From: Flavobacterium flavigenum
GTDB taxonomy: Bacteria; Bacteroidota; Bacteroidia; Flavobacteriales; Flavobacteriaceae
Reading direction: 5' to 3'
Length of the DNA: 64,000 bases
Assembly: GCF_027111255.2 (NCBI RefSeq)
Contig: NZ_CP114285.2
Coordinates: forward strand, 4,526,001-4,590,000
The position numbers were made by a program, and so were the translations under genes. Below, piece by piece: positions 37,908-45,758 of this stretch (its first letter is position 1; every line of letters begins with the position of its first letter). A model generated the notes under the pieces. That model worked only from the letters and a program-made list of their open reading frames with translations. It ran no database searches and was not told where the DNA came from.

Positions 37908-38828
37908 ATGTCGCAGGAAATAGGAAATCGTCTGGAGAAAATGCCAATTGTGCGTTTTTTGGTTCGATTTTTAAAGAATATTAAATTACCATGGTTAGAA
38001 GGTTTTTCGTTGTATGATTTACTCGAAATGTATATTTTGGGTATCCTGGAAGGGGCTTTTTCATACCATGCCAGTGCAGTCTCATTTAGTTTCTTTATGG
38101 CTTTATTTCCTTTTGCGCTATTCATCCTCAATTTGATTCCTTATATTCCAATTGAAGGATTTCAGAATGATTTTCTACAGTTTGTGCAACAGGGAGTTCC
38201 GCCAAATACCTACGATGCGATTAGTAAAATAATAAGTGATATTTTAAATAATAGTCACTCAGGCTTATTGTCATCGGGATTTTTGCTTTCAATTTTTTTG
38301 ATGGCAAATGGTATTAACGGTATTCTTAGCGGTTTCGAATCGTCTAAGCATGTTTTTGATAAGCGTGGCTTTTTTAGTCAATATTTAGTAGCAATTGCGA
38401 TTTCGCTTGTAATGACGATTATATTATTTGTAACTGTTGCTACAATTGTTGTTTTTGAGGTGTTCATTCAAAAAACGATGATTCAGGATGTGCTGAGCGA
38501 CCGAATTCCTTTGATTATTTTAGGAAGATATTTGTTTGTTATGCTGATGATTTTGATAACAACTTCAATATTATTGCGTTATGGAACCAGACAATATAAT
38601 AAGGTCCCTTTTATTAGTATAGGGTCAGTTTTTACAACAGTATTAATTGTTATATCTTCGTTCTTTTTTGGGATTTGGGTTATAAAATTTTCGAAATACA
38701 ACGAACTTTATGGTTCTATTGGCACATTATTAATTCTAATGTTTTATATTTGGATAAACTGTATGATACTGCTGCTGGGGTTTGAACTCAATGCTTCGAT
38801 CAGGAAATTAAGACAAAAAAATAAATAG
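37908..38828 (+). CDS. YihY/BrkB family inner-membrane protein
   Basis: A 306-residue polytopic protein with about six transmembrane helices. The conserved start of the family, SYHASAVSFSFFMALFPFALF, is at about 53-73, and the C-terminal YGSIGTLLILMFYIWINCMILLLGFELNA near 265-293. The family was once named ribonuclease BN in error; the transport or structural role is unsettled. It is followed after four bases by the DUF2147 gene, suggesting one transcript running into the metallo-beta-lactamase gene. Confidence 0.93.
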   Translation: MSQEIGNRLEKMPIVRFLVRFLKNIKLPWLEGFSLYDLLEMYILGILEGAFSYHASAVSFSFFMALFPFALFILNLIPYIPIEGFQNDFLQFVQQGVPPNTYDAISKIISDILNNSHSGLLSSGFLLSIFLMANGINGILSGFESSKHVFDKRGFFSQYLVAIAISLVMTIILFVTVATIVVFEVFIQKTMIQDVLSDRIPLIILGRYLFVMLMILITTSILLRYGTRQYNKVPFISIGSVFTTVLIVISSFFFGIWVIKFSKYNELYGSIGTLLILMFYIWINCMILLLGFELNASIRKLRQKNK

Positions 38829-38832
38829 GATT

Positions 38833-39264
38833 ATGAAAAATTTGATATTAGCCATTGGTGTTTTTTTTCTAACTTTAAATACTGTTCAGGCGCAAAGTGT
38901 TGTTGGGAAATGGAAAACAATTGATGATGAAACTGGCGAAGTAAAATCAATAGTAGAGATTTATGAAAAATCCGGAAAAATCTACGGAAAAGTTGTAGAT
39001 ATACTACGTGCTGATCATAAAAAAGATGTATGTACAAAGTGTGATGGAGCCGAAAAAAATAAGCCTATTTTAGGTATGATAATTATTAACGGACTTAAAA
39101 AAGACGGCACTGAATATAATGGAGGAACAATTTTAGATCCAACAAATGGAAAAAAATACAAGTGCTATATTACTCTCGATTCTGCTGATAAATTAAAACT
39201 ACGTGGTTATATTGGGATTTCTATTGTAGGAAGAACACAATACTGGGCACGAGTTAAAAATTAA
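38833..39264 (+). CDS. Secreted DUF2147 family protein
   Basis: A 143-residue protein with signal peptide MKNLILAIGVFFLTLNTVQAQ. The mature part starts VVGKWKTIDDETGEVKSIVEI and ends LRGYIGISIVGRTQYWAR, the layout of DUF2147 proteins, small periplasmic beta-barrels in which a GKW...W pattern recurs. A CTKCDG pair of cysteines (near 63-66) may form a disulfide or bind metal. It lies four bases after the YihY gene and nine bases before the metallo-beta-lactamase gene. Function unknown. Confidence 0.88.
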   Translation: MKNLILAIGVFFLTLNTVQAQSVVGKWKTIDDETGEVKSIVEIYEKSGKIYGKVVDILRADHKKDVCTKCDGAEKNKPILGMIIINGLKKDGTEYNGGTILDPTNGKKYKCYITLDSADKLKLRGYIGISIVGRTQYWARVKN

Positions 39265-39273
39265 TTTAATAAA

Positions 39274-40020
39274 ATGCGAAATTTAGCATCCATAATTTTA
39301 TTCTTAGCAACACTATTTGATAGTTCGGGACAATCTAAGAATTCACCATTACAATTAAGTCATCTTACAGGTGACTTTTATGTTTATAAGACATTTCATG
39401 ATTACAAAGGAACACTGGTTTCTGCAAATGCGATGTATCTTGTGACAGATAAAGGTGTTGTTTTGTTTGATGCGCCCTGGGATGAAACGCAGTATCAGCC
39501 TTTATTGGATAGTATAAAAACAAGGCATAATAAAGATGTAGTAATGTATTTCGCAACACATTCTCATGAAGATCGGGCAGGAGGTTTGAATTTTTACAGA
39601 CAAAAAGGAATTAAAACGTATACCATAAAAGCGACAGATCAAATTCTTAAGTACGATAACAAAAAAAGAGCCGAATTTATAATTCCGAATGATACTACTT
39701 TTACAGTTGGGCAACATACCTTTGAAGTTTATTATCCTGGAAAAGGGCATGCTCCGGATAACGTTGTAGTTTGGTTTGATAAAGAGCAAGTACTTTATGG
39801 AGGCTGTTTTGTTAAAAGTACAGAAGCAAAAGATTTAGGCTACCTGGGTGATGCAGATGTGAAAGAATGGGAAAAATCAATCCAAAAGGTACAAGCGAAA
39901 TTTAAGAATCCAGTTTATATTATCTCGGGCCATGATGATTGGACGAATATAGGATCTTTAAAGCATACTTTGAAAATGGTTCGGAAATACAATACTGCAC
40001 AATCTTCGGGTAAAAAATAA
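39274..40020 (+). CDS. Subclass B1 metallo-beta-lactamase
   Basis: Zinc hydrolase expected to open the beta-lactam ring, including carbapenems, in the periplasm. The 248-residue protein has a signal peptide (about 1-20). All B1 zinc ligands are present: His96, His98 and His159 for site 1 (HSHEDRAGG and GHAPDN) and Asp100, Cys178 and His220 for site 2 (GGCFVKS and SGHDDW). Lys181, the B1 substrate-binding lysine, is also present. The stretches GHAPDNVVVWFDKEQVLYGG and KDLGYLGDADVKEW strongly resemble flavobacterial chromosomal enzymes such as BlaB, IND and JOHN-1. No mobile element adjoins it, so it seems to be a resident gene. Confidence 0.93.
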   Translation: MRNLASIILFLATLFDSSGQSKNSPLQLSHLTGDFYVYKTFHDYKGTLVSANAMYLVTDKGVVLFDAPWDETQYQPLLDSIKTRHNKDVVMYFATHSHEDRAGGLNFYRQKGIKTYTIKATDQILKYDNKKRAEFIIPNDTTFTVGQHTFEVYYPGKGHAPDNVVVWFDKEQVLYGGCFVKSTEAKDLGYLGDADVKEWEKSIQKVQAKFKNPVYIISGHDDWTNIGSLKHTLKMVRKYNTAQSSGKK

Positions 40021-40043
40021 TTCATCAATTTTAAAATAATTAC

Positions 40044-42494
40044 ATGTTTTTTGTCGAAGTTGTTTTACCTCTTTCTTTAGCTAAAACCTTTACGTATCGT
40101 ATTTCTGAAGCTGAATTCCATTTTATTAAAAAAGGAATGAGGGTAGCAGTACCTTTTGGTAAAAGCAAAATTTACACAGCATTGGTTATTGATCTGCACC
40201 AAAATGAACCAAGCTTGTATGAAGCGAAAGAAATCCATCAGATATTAGACGAAAAGCCAATTGCAACCGAAATCCAGATTAAACACTGGCTTTGGATCGC
40301 AAACTATTATATGTGCGGGATTGGAGATGTGTATCGTGGTGCTTTTCCTGTCGGATTATTATTGGAAAGCGAGACGATTATTTCGCATAAACCAAATGTT
40401 ACGGTAAAGGATAGTGAACTTTCCGATGATGAATTTTTGATTTATGAAGCTTTACATCATCAAAGTTCACTTAAGGTTCAGGATATCATTTCAATTCTGA
40501 ATAAGAAAAATATACTTCCGGTTCTTCAAAAAATGATTTCAAAAGATATTATTGTTTTAGAAGAAGAAATAAAAGAAAGTTATAAGCCAAAATTGGTTCG
40601 CTATGTAAAACTGCATTCGAAATATGAATCGGACAGTGGTTTAAATGAATTGTTAGAAATACTGAAAAATGCCAATAAACAAAAAGAAATTGTTTTAGCA
40701 TATTTTCAAATTAGTGCTTCAGAAAAAAAGCCTATTACAGTAAAGAAATTGACTGAGGTTTCAAATTCGACATCTACAGTTGTAAAAGCATTAATTGAAA
40801 AAGAAATTTTTGAAGAATATTATTTACAGCATGACAGAGTTTCTTTTGAAGGAAGGGCTTCAGAAAAACAATTATTGTTAAGCAAAGCCCAGGATACAGC
40901 TTTAACTGAAATTAAAAATAGCTTATCAGAAAAAGAGGTTTGTCTGCTTCATGGTGTTACTTCAAGTGGCAAAACAGAAATATATATTAAGTTAATTGAG
41001 GAGTATTTAGAAACAGGAAAACAAGTTTTATATCTTTTACCTGAAATTGCACTCACGACACAATTGGTTTCCCGTTTGCGACTTCATTTTGGTGATAAAG
41101 TAGCTGTTTTTCATTCTAAATACAGTAATAATGAAAGAGTAGAAGTCTGGAAACAGACACTCGAAAATTCAGAAAAGGCTCAAATTGTAATAGGGGCGAG
41201 GTCAGCTTTGTTTTTACCTTTTAATAATCTGGGTTTATTGATTGTTGACGAAGAACATGAACAGACTTTTAAGCAGACTGATCCTGCACCAAGATTTCAT
41301 GCCCGTGACGCGGCAATTGTTTTGGCCAATTTTCATGGCGCCAAAGTGCTTTTAGGATCTGCAACTCCAAGTATTGAGACTTATTATAATACTCAAATTG
41401 AAAAATTTGGTTTGGTTACGATTACGGAACGTTATAATAATGTACGAATGCCGGAAGTTGTTTTGGTAGATTTAAAAGACAAGCATTTTAGGAAAAGAAT
41501 GACAGGGCACTTTAGCGACCTTCTGATTGAGGAAATTGCTGAAGCATTGTCTTTAGGAGAACAAGTGATTTTGTTTCAAAACAGGAGAGGCTATTCTCCT
41601 GTAATAGAATGCCTAACCTGTGGTCATGTGCCGCATTGCCAGCAATGCAATGTAAGTCTGACTTATCATAAAAACAAAAATCAACTGCGTTGTCATTATT
41701 GCGGTTATTCAATAGCAAAGCCAACGCATTGTCATAGTTGTTCCAGTATTGACTTGACTACAAAAGGTTTTGGTACAGAACAAATAGAACAAGAACTGCT
41801 CTCTCTTTTTCCGAAAGCAAAAACAGGAAGGATGGATCAGGATACAACTCGCGGAAAATTTGGTTTTGAAAAAATCATAGATACTTTTAAAAATAGAGAA
41901 ATAGATATTCTAGTTGGTACCCAAATGCTCGCCAAAGGACTAGATTTTGATAATGTAAGTCTGGTCGGAATTATGAATGCCGATAATATGCTGCATCATC
42001 CTGATTTCAGGGCTTTTGAACGCAGTTTTCAGATGATGACACAAGTTGCAGGAAGAGCCGGAAGATCTGAAAAACAAGGGAAAGTGGTGATTCAGACTTA
42101 TAATCCAAATCATAATACAATTCAACAGGTTACGATGCATAATTATGCAGGTATGTATAAGGAACAATTGTATGACAGGAAAATCTATAAATACCCTCCT
42201 TATTTTAGAATTATAAAACTGACTTTAAAGCACCGTGATTTTGATAAATTAAAAGAAGGTACGATGTGGATGTATCAGGTTTTAAGCCAAAATTTGAATA
42301 TGCCTGTGTTGGGTCCGGAAGAACCGGCAATTAACAGGATAAGAAACGAATATATCAGAACAATTTTGATTAAAATTCCTCACAATGTTCCTTTAGGAGC
42401 AACAAAAAAAACTATTCAGAAAATGTTGAATAGTTTTGAAGCAGTTCCGCAATACAGAGCTATAAAGGTAGTTGTAAATGTAGATTTTTACTAA
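40044..42494 (+). CDS. priA: Primosomal protein N' (replication restart helicase PriA)
   Basis: 3'-5' superfamily 2 DNA helicase that reloads the replisome at stalled forks. The 816-residue protein has an N-terminal fork-binding domain, Walker A GVTSSGKTEIY starting about residue 304, the DEEH box VDEEHEQTFKQ and GSATPS. The cysteine-rich zinc region CLTCGHVPHCQQC...CHYCGY...CHSC lies near 523-573. Helicase motifs V and VI follow (GTQMLAKGLDFDNV, QVAGRAGRSEKQGKV). The length is normal for the family. The downstream LytTR gene is convergent, four bases away. Confidence 0.97.
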   Translation: MFFVEVVLPLSLAKTFTYRISEAEFHFIKKGMRVAVPFGKSKIYTALVIDLHQNEPSLYEAKEIHQILDEKPIATEIQIKHWLWIANYYMCGIGDVYRGAFPVGLLLESETIISHKPNVTVKDSELSDDEFLIYEALHHQSSLKVQDIISILNKKNILPVLQKMISKDIIVLEEEIKESYKPKLVRYVKLHSKYESDSGLNELLEILKNANKQKEIVLAYFQISASEKKPITVKKLTEVSNSTSTVVKALIEKEIFEEYYLQHDRVSFEGRASEKQLLLSKAQDTALTEIKNSLSEKEVCLLHGVTSSGKTEIYIKLIEEYLETGKQVLYLLPEIALTTQLVSRLRLHFGDKVAVFHSKYSNNERVEVWKQTLENSEKAQIVIGARSALFLPFNNLGLLIVDEEHEQTFKQTDPAPRFHARDAAIVLANFHGAKVLLGSATPSIETYYNTQIEKFGLVTITERYNNVRMPEVVLVDLKDKHFRKRMTGHFSDLLIEEIAEALSLGEQVILFQNRRGYSPVIECLTCGHVPHCQQCNVSLTYHKNKNQLRCHYCGYSIAKPTHCHSCSSIDLTTKGFGTEQIEQELLSLFPKAKTGRMDQDTTRGKFGFEKIIDTFKNREIDILVGTQMLAKGLDFDNVSLVGIMNADNMLHHPDFRAFERSFQMMTQVAGRAGRSEKQGKVVIQTYNPNHNTIQQVTMHNYAGMYKEQLYDRKIYKYPPYFRIIKLTLKHRDFDKLKEGTMWMYQVLSQNLNMPVLGPEEPAINRIRNEYIRTILIKIPHNVPLGATKKTIQKMLNSFEAVPQYRAIKVVVNVDFY

Positions 42495-42498
42495 TTAT

Positions 42499-43194
42499 TT
42501 ACGGCGTTGACAACGCTCTTACTAAATCTTCTTTTTTGTTTCGGCTAAGTGGAATCTTAGTGATGCCAATTTCTGCAAATTTGCTGTTGAAGCGTTCCAC
42601 TTTATCAATGTTAATAATATATGATTTATGAACACGGATAAATTTTTCTTTTGATAAATCATTCTCAAAAGATTTCATTGTTGATAATACCAAATTGCTG
42701 TCATCTTCAGTAACAACCCTTACATAATCTCCAAATGCTTCAATCCATTTGATTTTTGATGTGAAAATTTTAAGTTTCTTAAGGTTGCTTTTGATAAAAA
42801 TGTGTTCGCCTTCTTCTTCCTTTACTTCTTTCTTAAGTATATGCATGTCAATTGCCCTTTTCACAGAAGCATTAAAACGCTCAACGGCTATAGGTTTTTG
42901 AAGATAATCTGTTGCATCATAGTCAAAAGCCTTCAATGCATATTCAGCTTTAGAAGTAATAAATATGATCTGAGGTTTTGATTTTAAACCATCAAGAAAG
43001 TCAAAGCCGTTAATAACAGGCATTTCAATATCCAGAAATATTAAATCGATATTGTTTAAAGACATACAACTTTTTGCCTCAATTGCATTAGAAAAATCAC
43101 CAATCAGGTGTAAACCAGGATGATTGTTGACTAATTTTGCAATAATTGCCCTCTGTATAGAACTATCATCTACAACAACACAGTTTAGTTTCAT
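42499..43194 (-). CDS. LytTR-type response regulator
   Basis: A 231-residue response regulator: a CheY-like receiver at about 1-120 (VVVDDSS at the start, FLDIEMPVINGF with the acceptor Asp, ITSKAEYALKAFDYDATDYLQKP) and a LytTR DNA-binding domain at about 130-231 (FIKSNLKKLKI...YVRVVTEDDSNLVLSTMKSFE...RVHKSYIINIDKVE). The first ATG in the consensus position is at 43194; a longer in-frame version would start eight codons earlier but adds only a non-conserved stretch. No histidine kinase lies beside it, although such regulators usually pair with 7TM/LytS-type kinases. Confidence 0.93.
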   Translation of the reverse strand: MKLNCVVVDDSSIQRAIIAKLVNNHPGLHLIGDFSNAIEAKSCMSLNNIDLIFLDIEMPVINGFDFLDGLKSKPQIIFITSKAEYALKAFDYDATDYLQKPIAVERFNASVKRAIDMHILKKEVKEEEGEHIFIKSNLKKLKIFTSKIKWIEAFGDYVRVVTEDDSNLVLSTMKSFENDLSKEKFIRVHKSYIINIDKVERFNSKFAEIGITKIPLSRNKKEDLVRALSTP

Positions 43195-43308
43195 AAGAGT
43201 TAGATTTAATAAATTCAAGTTTACAATAGTAAATGTATTATTTTTTTGGAAAAAAAACTAAGATGGATGCCTGTTTTTTGCATTTCAACGAATAAAAGAA
43301 AAAAAATG

Positions 43309-43338
43309 TTGGTTATTAAAATATAATGGTTACTTTTG
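43309..43338 (+). promoter_or_regulatory. Promoter of the rpsF-rpsR-rplI operon
   Basis: TTG (43309-43311), 19-base spacer, TACTTTTG (43331-43338), then GCACCC. It is almost identical to the rRNA promoters of this window, indicating shared growth-rate-type promoters. Confidence 0.8.
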
Positions 43339-43369
43339 CACCCAATTTTAACAAATAAATATTGTATTT

Positions 43370-43711
43370 ATGAATCATTATGAAACTGTTTTCATTTTAA
43401 ATCCCGTTTTATCTGAAGTTCAGGTAAAGGAAACAGTAACGAAATTTGAAGAATTTCTTACTAGTAGAGGAGCTGAAATGGTATCGAAAGAGGATTGGGG
43501 TCTTAAAAAAATGGCTTACGAAATCCAAAACAAAAAAAGTGGTTTTTATCACTTATTCGAATTCAAAGTAGCTGGAGAAGTTCTGATTGCTTTTGAAACT
43601 GAATTCAGACGTGACGAAAGAGTTATGCGTTTCCTTACTGTAAGTCTGGATAAACATGCTATTTCTTGGGCTGAAAGAAGAAGAGCTAAACTTAAATCTA
43701 CAAAAGCTTAA
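43370..43711 (+). CDS. rpsF: 30S ribosomal protein S6
   Basis: Small-subunit protein S6, 113 residues, which binds S18 on the platform of the 30S particle. It begins MNHYETVFILNPVLSEVQ and contains LKKMAYEIQNKKSGFYHLFEF and the RRDERVMRFL-like segment (here FRRDERVMRFLTV), all typical. First gene of the rpsF-rpsR-rplI operon, five bases before rpsR. Confidence 0.97.
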   Translation: MNHYETVFILNPVLSEVQVKETVTKFEEFLTSRGAEMVSKEDWGLKKMAYEIQNKKSGFYHLFEFKVAGEVLIAFETEFRRDERVMRFLTVSLDKHAISWAERRRAKLKSTKA

Positions 43712-43716
43712 TTATC

Positions 43717-44013
43717 ATGGCAACATTACAACAATCTGCTTCAGGAAAAAAAGACGGGGATATCAGATATCTAACGCCTTTAAACATAGAAACTAACAAA
43801 ACTAAAAAATATTGTCGTTTCAAAAAATCAGGAATCAAATATATCGATTATAAAGATGCTGATTTCTTATTGAAATTTGTTAATGAGCAAGGAAAAATTC
43901 TTCCTCGTCGTTTAACAGGAACTTCATTAAAATACCAAAGAAAAGTGTCTGTAGCTGTAAAAAGAGCTCGTCACTTAGCTTTAATGCCATACGTGGCCGA
44001 TTTATTAAAATAG
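43717..44013 (+). CDS. rpsR: 30S ribosomal protein S18
   Basis: A 98-residue S18 with the hallmark KKYCRFKKSGIKYIDYKD and GKILPRRLTGTSLKYQRKVSVAVKRARHLALMPY. It is the partner of S6 in the 30S platform. The ssb or priB gene often found between rpsF and rpsR in proteobacteria is absent. Confidence 0.98.
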   Translation: MATLQQSASGKKDGDIRYLTPLNIETNKTKKYCRFKKSGIKYIDYKDADFLLKFVNEQGKILPRRLTGTSLKYQRKVSVAVKRARHLALMPYVADLLK

Positions 44014-44083
44014 TATAAAAAAACTCTAGGCGCTGGTTTCTGTAAGGCAGAACCTAACTTCTAAAAATTATAAGGACAACAAC

Positions 44084-44524
44084 ATGGAAATTATTTTAAA
44101 ACAAGACGTACAAAATTTAGGATTTAAAGATGATGTAGTATCTGTAAAACCTGGTTATGGCCGTAACTTTTTGATTCCTCAGGGTTTTGCTACTTTAGCA
44201 ACTCCTTCTGCTAAAAAAGTTTTAGCTGAAAACCTAAAACAAAGAGCACACAAGGAAGCTAAAGTTGTTGCTGATGCAAAAGCGTTAGCTGAAACTTTAA
44301 AATCTCTTGAAATTAAACTTACTGCTAAAGCTGGTGGAGAGAAACTTTTTGGTTCTATCACAAACATCGATATTGCAGAAGCTTTAGAGAAATCAGGTAA
44401 TGCTATTGATAGAAAATTCATCACTAGTGGTATCGTAAAACGTACTGGAAAATACTCGGCAAGCATCCGTTTACACAGAGATGTTATTGTTGATTTACCA
44501 TACGAAATTGTTGCTGAAAAGTAA
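44084..44524 (+). CDS. rplI: 50S ribosomal protein L9
   Basis: A 146-residue L9 with the N-terminal rRNA-binding domain MEIILKQDVQNLGFKDDVVSVKPGYGRNFLIPQGFA, a connecting helix rich in Lys/Ala, and a C-terminal domain ending LHRDVIVDLPYEIVAE. It lies 70 bp after rpsR and ends at a strong terminator. Confidence 0.98.
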   Translation: MEIILKQDVQNLGFKDDVVSVKPGYGRNFLIPQGFATLATPSAKKVLAENLKQRAHKEAKVVADAKALAETLKSLEIKLTAKAGGEKLFGSITNIDIAEALEKSGNAIDRKFITSGIVKRTGKYSASIRLHRDVIVDLPYEIVAEK

Positions 44525-44541
44525 TAACATTTAATAATATT

Positions 44542-44569
44542 AAAAATCCCGATGTACATCGGGATTTTT
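44542..44569 (+). terminator. Terminator of the ribosomal protein operon
   Basis: A nearly perfect palindrome (aatcccgatgt/acatcgggatt) flanked by A-run and T-run. Confidence 0.9.
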
Positions 44570-44648
44570 TTGTTTTAAGAAACGAATAATGATTATTGGG
44601 ATAAGTTGTTGCTAATAATTATAGAGAAATATAAAGTCTAAAAAAAAA

Positions 44649-45122
44649 ATGAAATACGCAAGATTGACAAAAGAACAGTTTGATGAATTACATGCAGAAT
44701 TTGCAAGTTTTTTAGCTACGCAAGCTATTGACAAAGCAGAATGGGATTCTTTAAAATTGAATAAGCCAGAAGTTGCTGAACAGGAATTGGATGTTTTTTC
44801 AGATTTAATTTGGGAAGGCGTTTTGTCAAGAGCAGAATTTTTAGAACATTTTTCTAAAAATCATATTTTTTTATTTCAATGTTTGGAAACTCATGTGCAA
44901 TCTATTGTATTGAAATCCTTAGCTCCGGAAATTGATTTCCTGACTAAAGATGGTTTGCAATGGTTGAGTGATAATATGTTTACAGATGTGATAGAAATGA
45001 AAACAGGAAAGAAAATTTTTACTGAAGATCGAAATTTTTCGATTTTTGAATTAATAAAACAAGGTGCTTTTTTAAGCGATGGGCAATTATTTAAACAAAT
45101 TAATTCAATTTTAGAATCATAG
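44649..45122 (+). CDS. Conserved hypothetical protein (DUF6495-like)
   Basis: A 157-residue soluble, acidic, mostly helical protein with no signal peptide. It begins MKYARLTKEQFDELHAEFASFLATQ and has WEGVLSRAEFLEHFSKNHIFLFQC near the middle. I associate this sequence with a Flavobacteria family of unknown function (DUF6495) often near rplI, but this rests on memory. It lies behind a terminator and has no clear promoter of its own. Confidence 0.8.
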   Translation: MKYARLTKEQFDELHAEFASFLATQAIDKAEWDSLKLNKPEVAEQELDVFSDLIWEGVLSRAEFLEHFSKNHIFLFQCLETHVQSIVLKSLAPEIDFLTKDGLQWLSDNMFTDVIEMKTGKKIFTEDRNFSIFELIKQGAFLSDGQLFKQINSILES

Positions 45123-45376
45123 TACTTTCTGTTTTGATATTTAGATAGTTAAAGGTTTTTTTTGTTTTTTTTAAGTTTTCTAATACTTTCAACTTTTCTT
45201 TAATCTTTTTTTTGTTTCTCTACCGATATTTTTACCTGTTTTTTTGCGGTTACTTAAATGTGAGTGTTGATTTTTTATTGAGCAAATAACTTTACTTTTT
45301 ACGTATAAATATATTTTTTATAACTTTTTTTTATTTTATTAAAATGAAATTATAGAAAAATAATCATTTTTTATTG

Positions 45377-45511
45377 ATGCTTCAAGAAATAGAAAGTGGC
45401 ATTGGTTACGGAGAAACCCGATTAATTAATAAATTTAAAAATGGTGTAAAATGTACTGAAGAAGAACATTTATTAAACCGGCGCTCGGATTTCATCATTA
45501 TTAAAAAATAA
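45377..45511 (+). pseudogene. C-terminal relic of an OmpA-domain protein gene
   Basis: A 44-codon frame reading GIGYGETRLINKFKNGVKC then TEEEHLLNRRSDFIIIKK and stop. This closely follows the end of flavobacterial OmpA-type proteins, in which GYGE-x-xL-x-N, NGVKC, EEEH and NRRSEF-x-I-x-K recur. The start of the domain and the rest of the protein are missing, and upstream sequence has no matching frame. It is too short to be functional as an OmpA domain, so it is most likely the decayed end of a deleted gene. Confidence 0.7.
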
Positions 45512-45564
45512 ATTAGTGTTTTTTATTTAGGTTTTTGATTATCACTTTTAAAAGTGCAGAAAGT

Positions 45565-45592
45565 AAAACCATTTGGGAGCTGGTTTTTTTTT
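45565..45592 (+). terminator. Weak terminator after the OmpA relic
   Basis: A 7-bp stem (aaaacca/tggtttt) with a 9-base loop and T-run. It may be the remaining terminator of the lost gene. Confidence 0.5.
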
Positions 45593-45758
45593 AATTCTTT
45601 TTTAAGAATAATGGACAAGAAGAAAATCAAATTGCAAATTTTGCAACTTGATTTTTGATTTTATAAAAGTTTTAGTTTTTAATATTTTACAATAAAAAAT
45701 AATCCTAATTTTGAGATTGGGTTTTTATACATTATAATCAGTACTATTTTTAATATTT

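Larger units (their letters stand above)
45123..45758. other. 636-bp gap with an OmpA-gene relic
   Basis: Very AT-rich sequence between the DUF6495-like gene and ligA. The only coding trace is a 44-codon relic at 45377-45511. Several hairpins are visible, one terminator-like (45565-45590). The rest holds nothing I can identify. Confidence 0.6.

Noticed and set aside
45123..45376. Small RNA gene in the AT-rich gap before the OmpA relic
   Set aside because: T-rich sequence without a stable GC-containing hairpin or promoter; nothing beyond base composition supports it.
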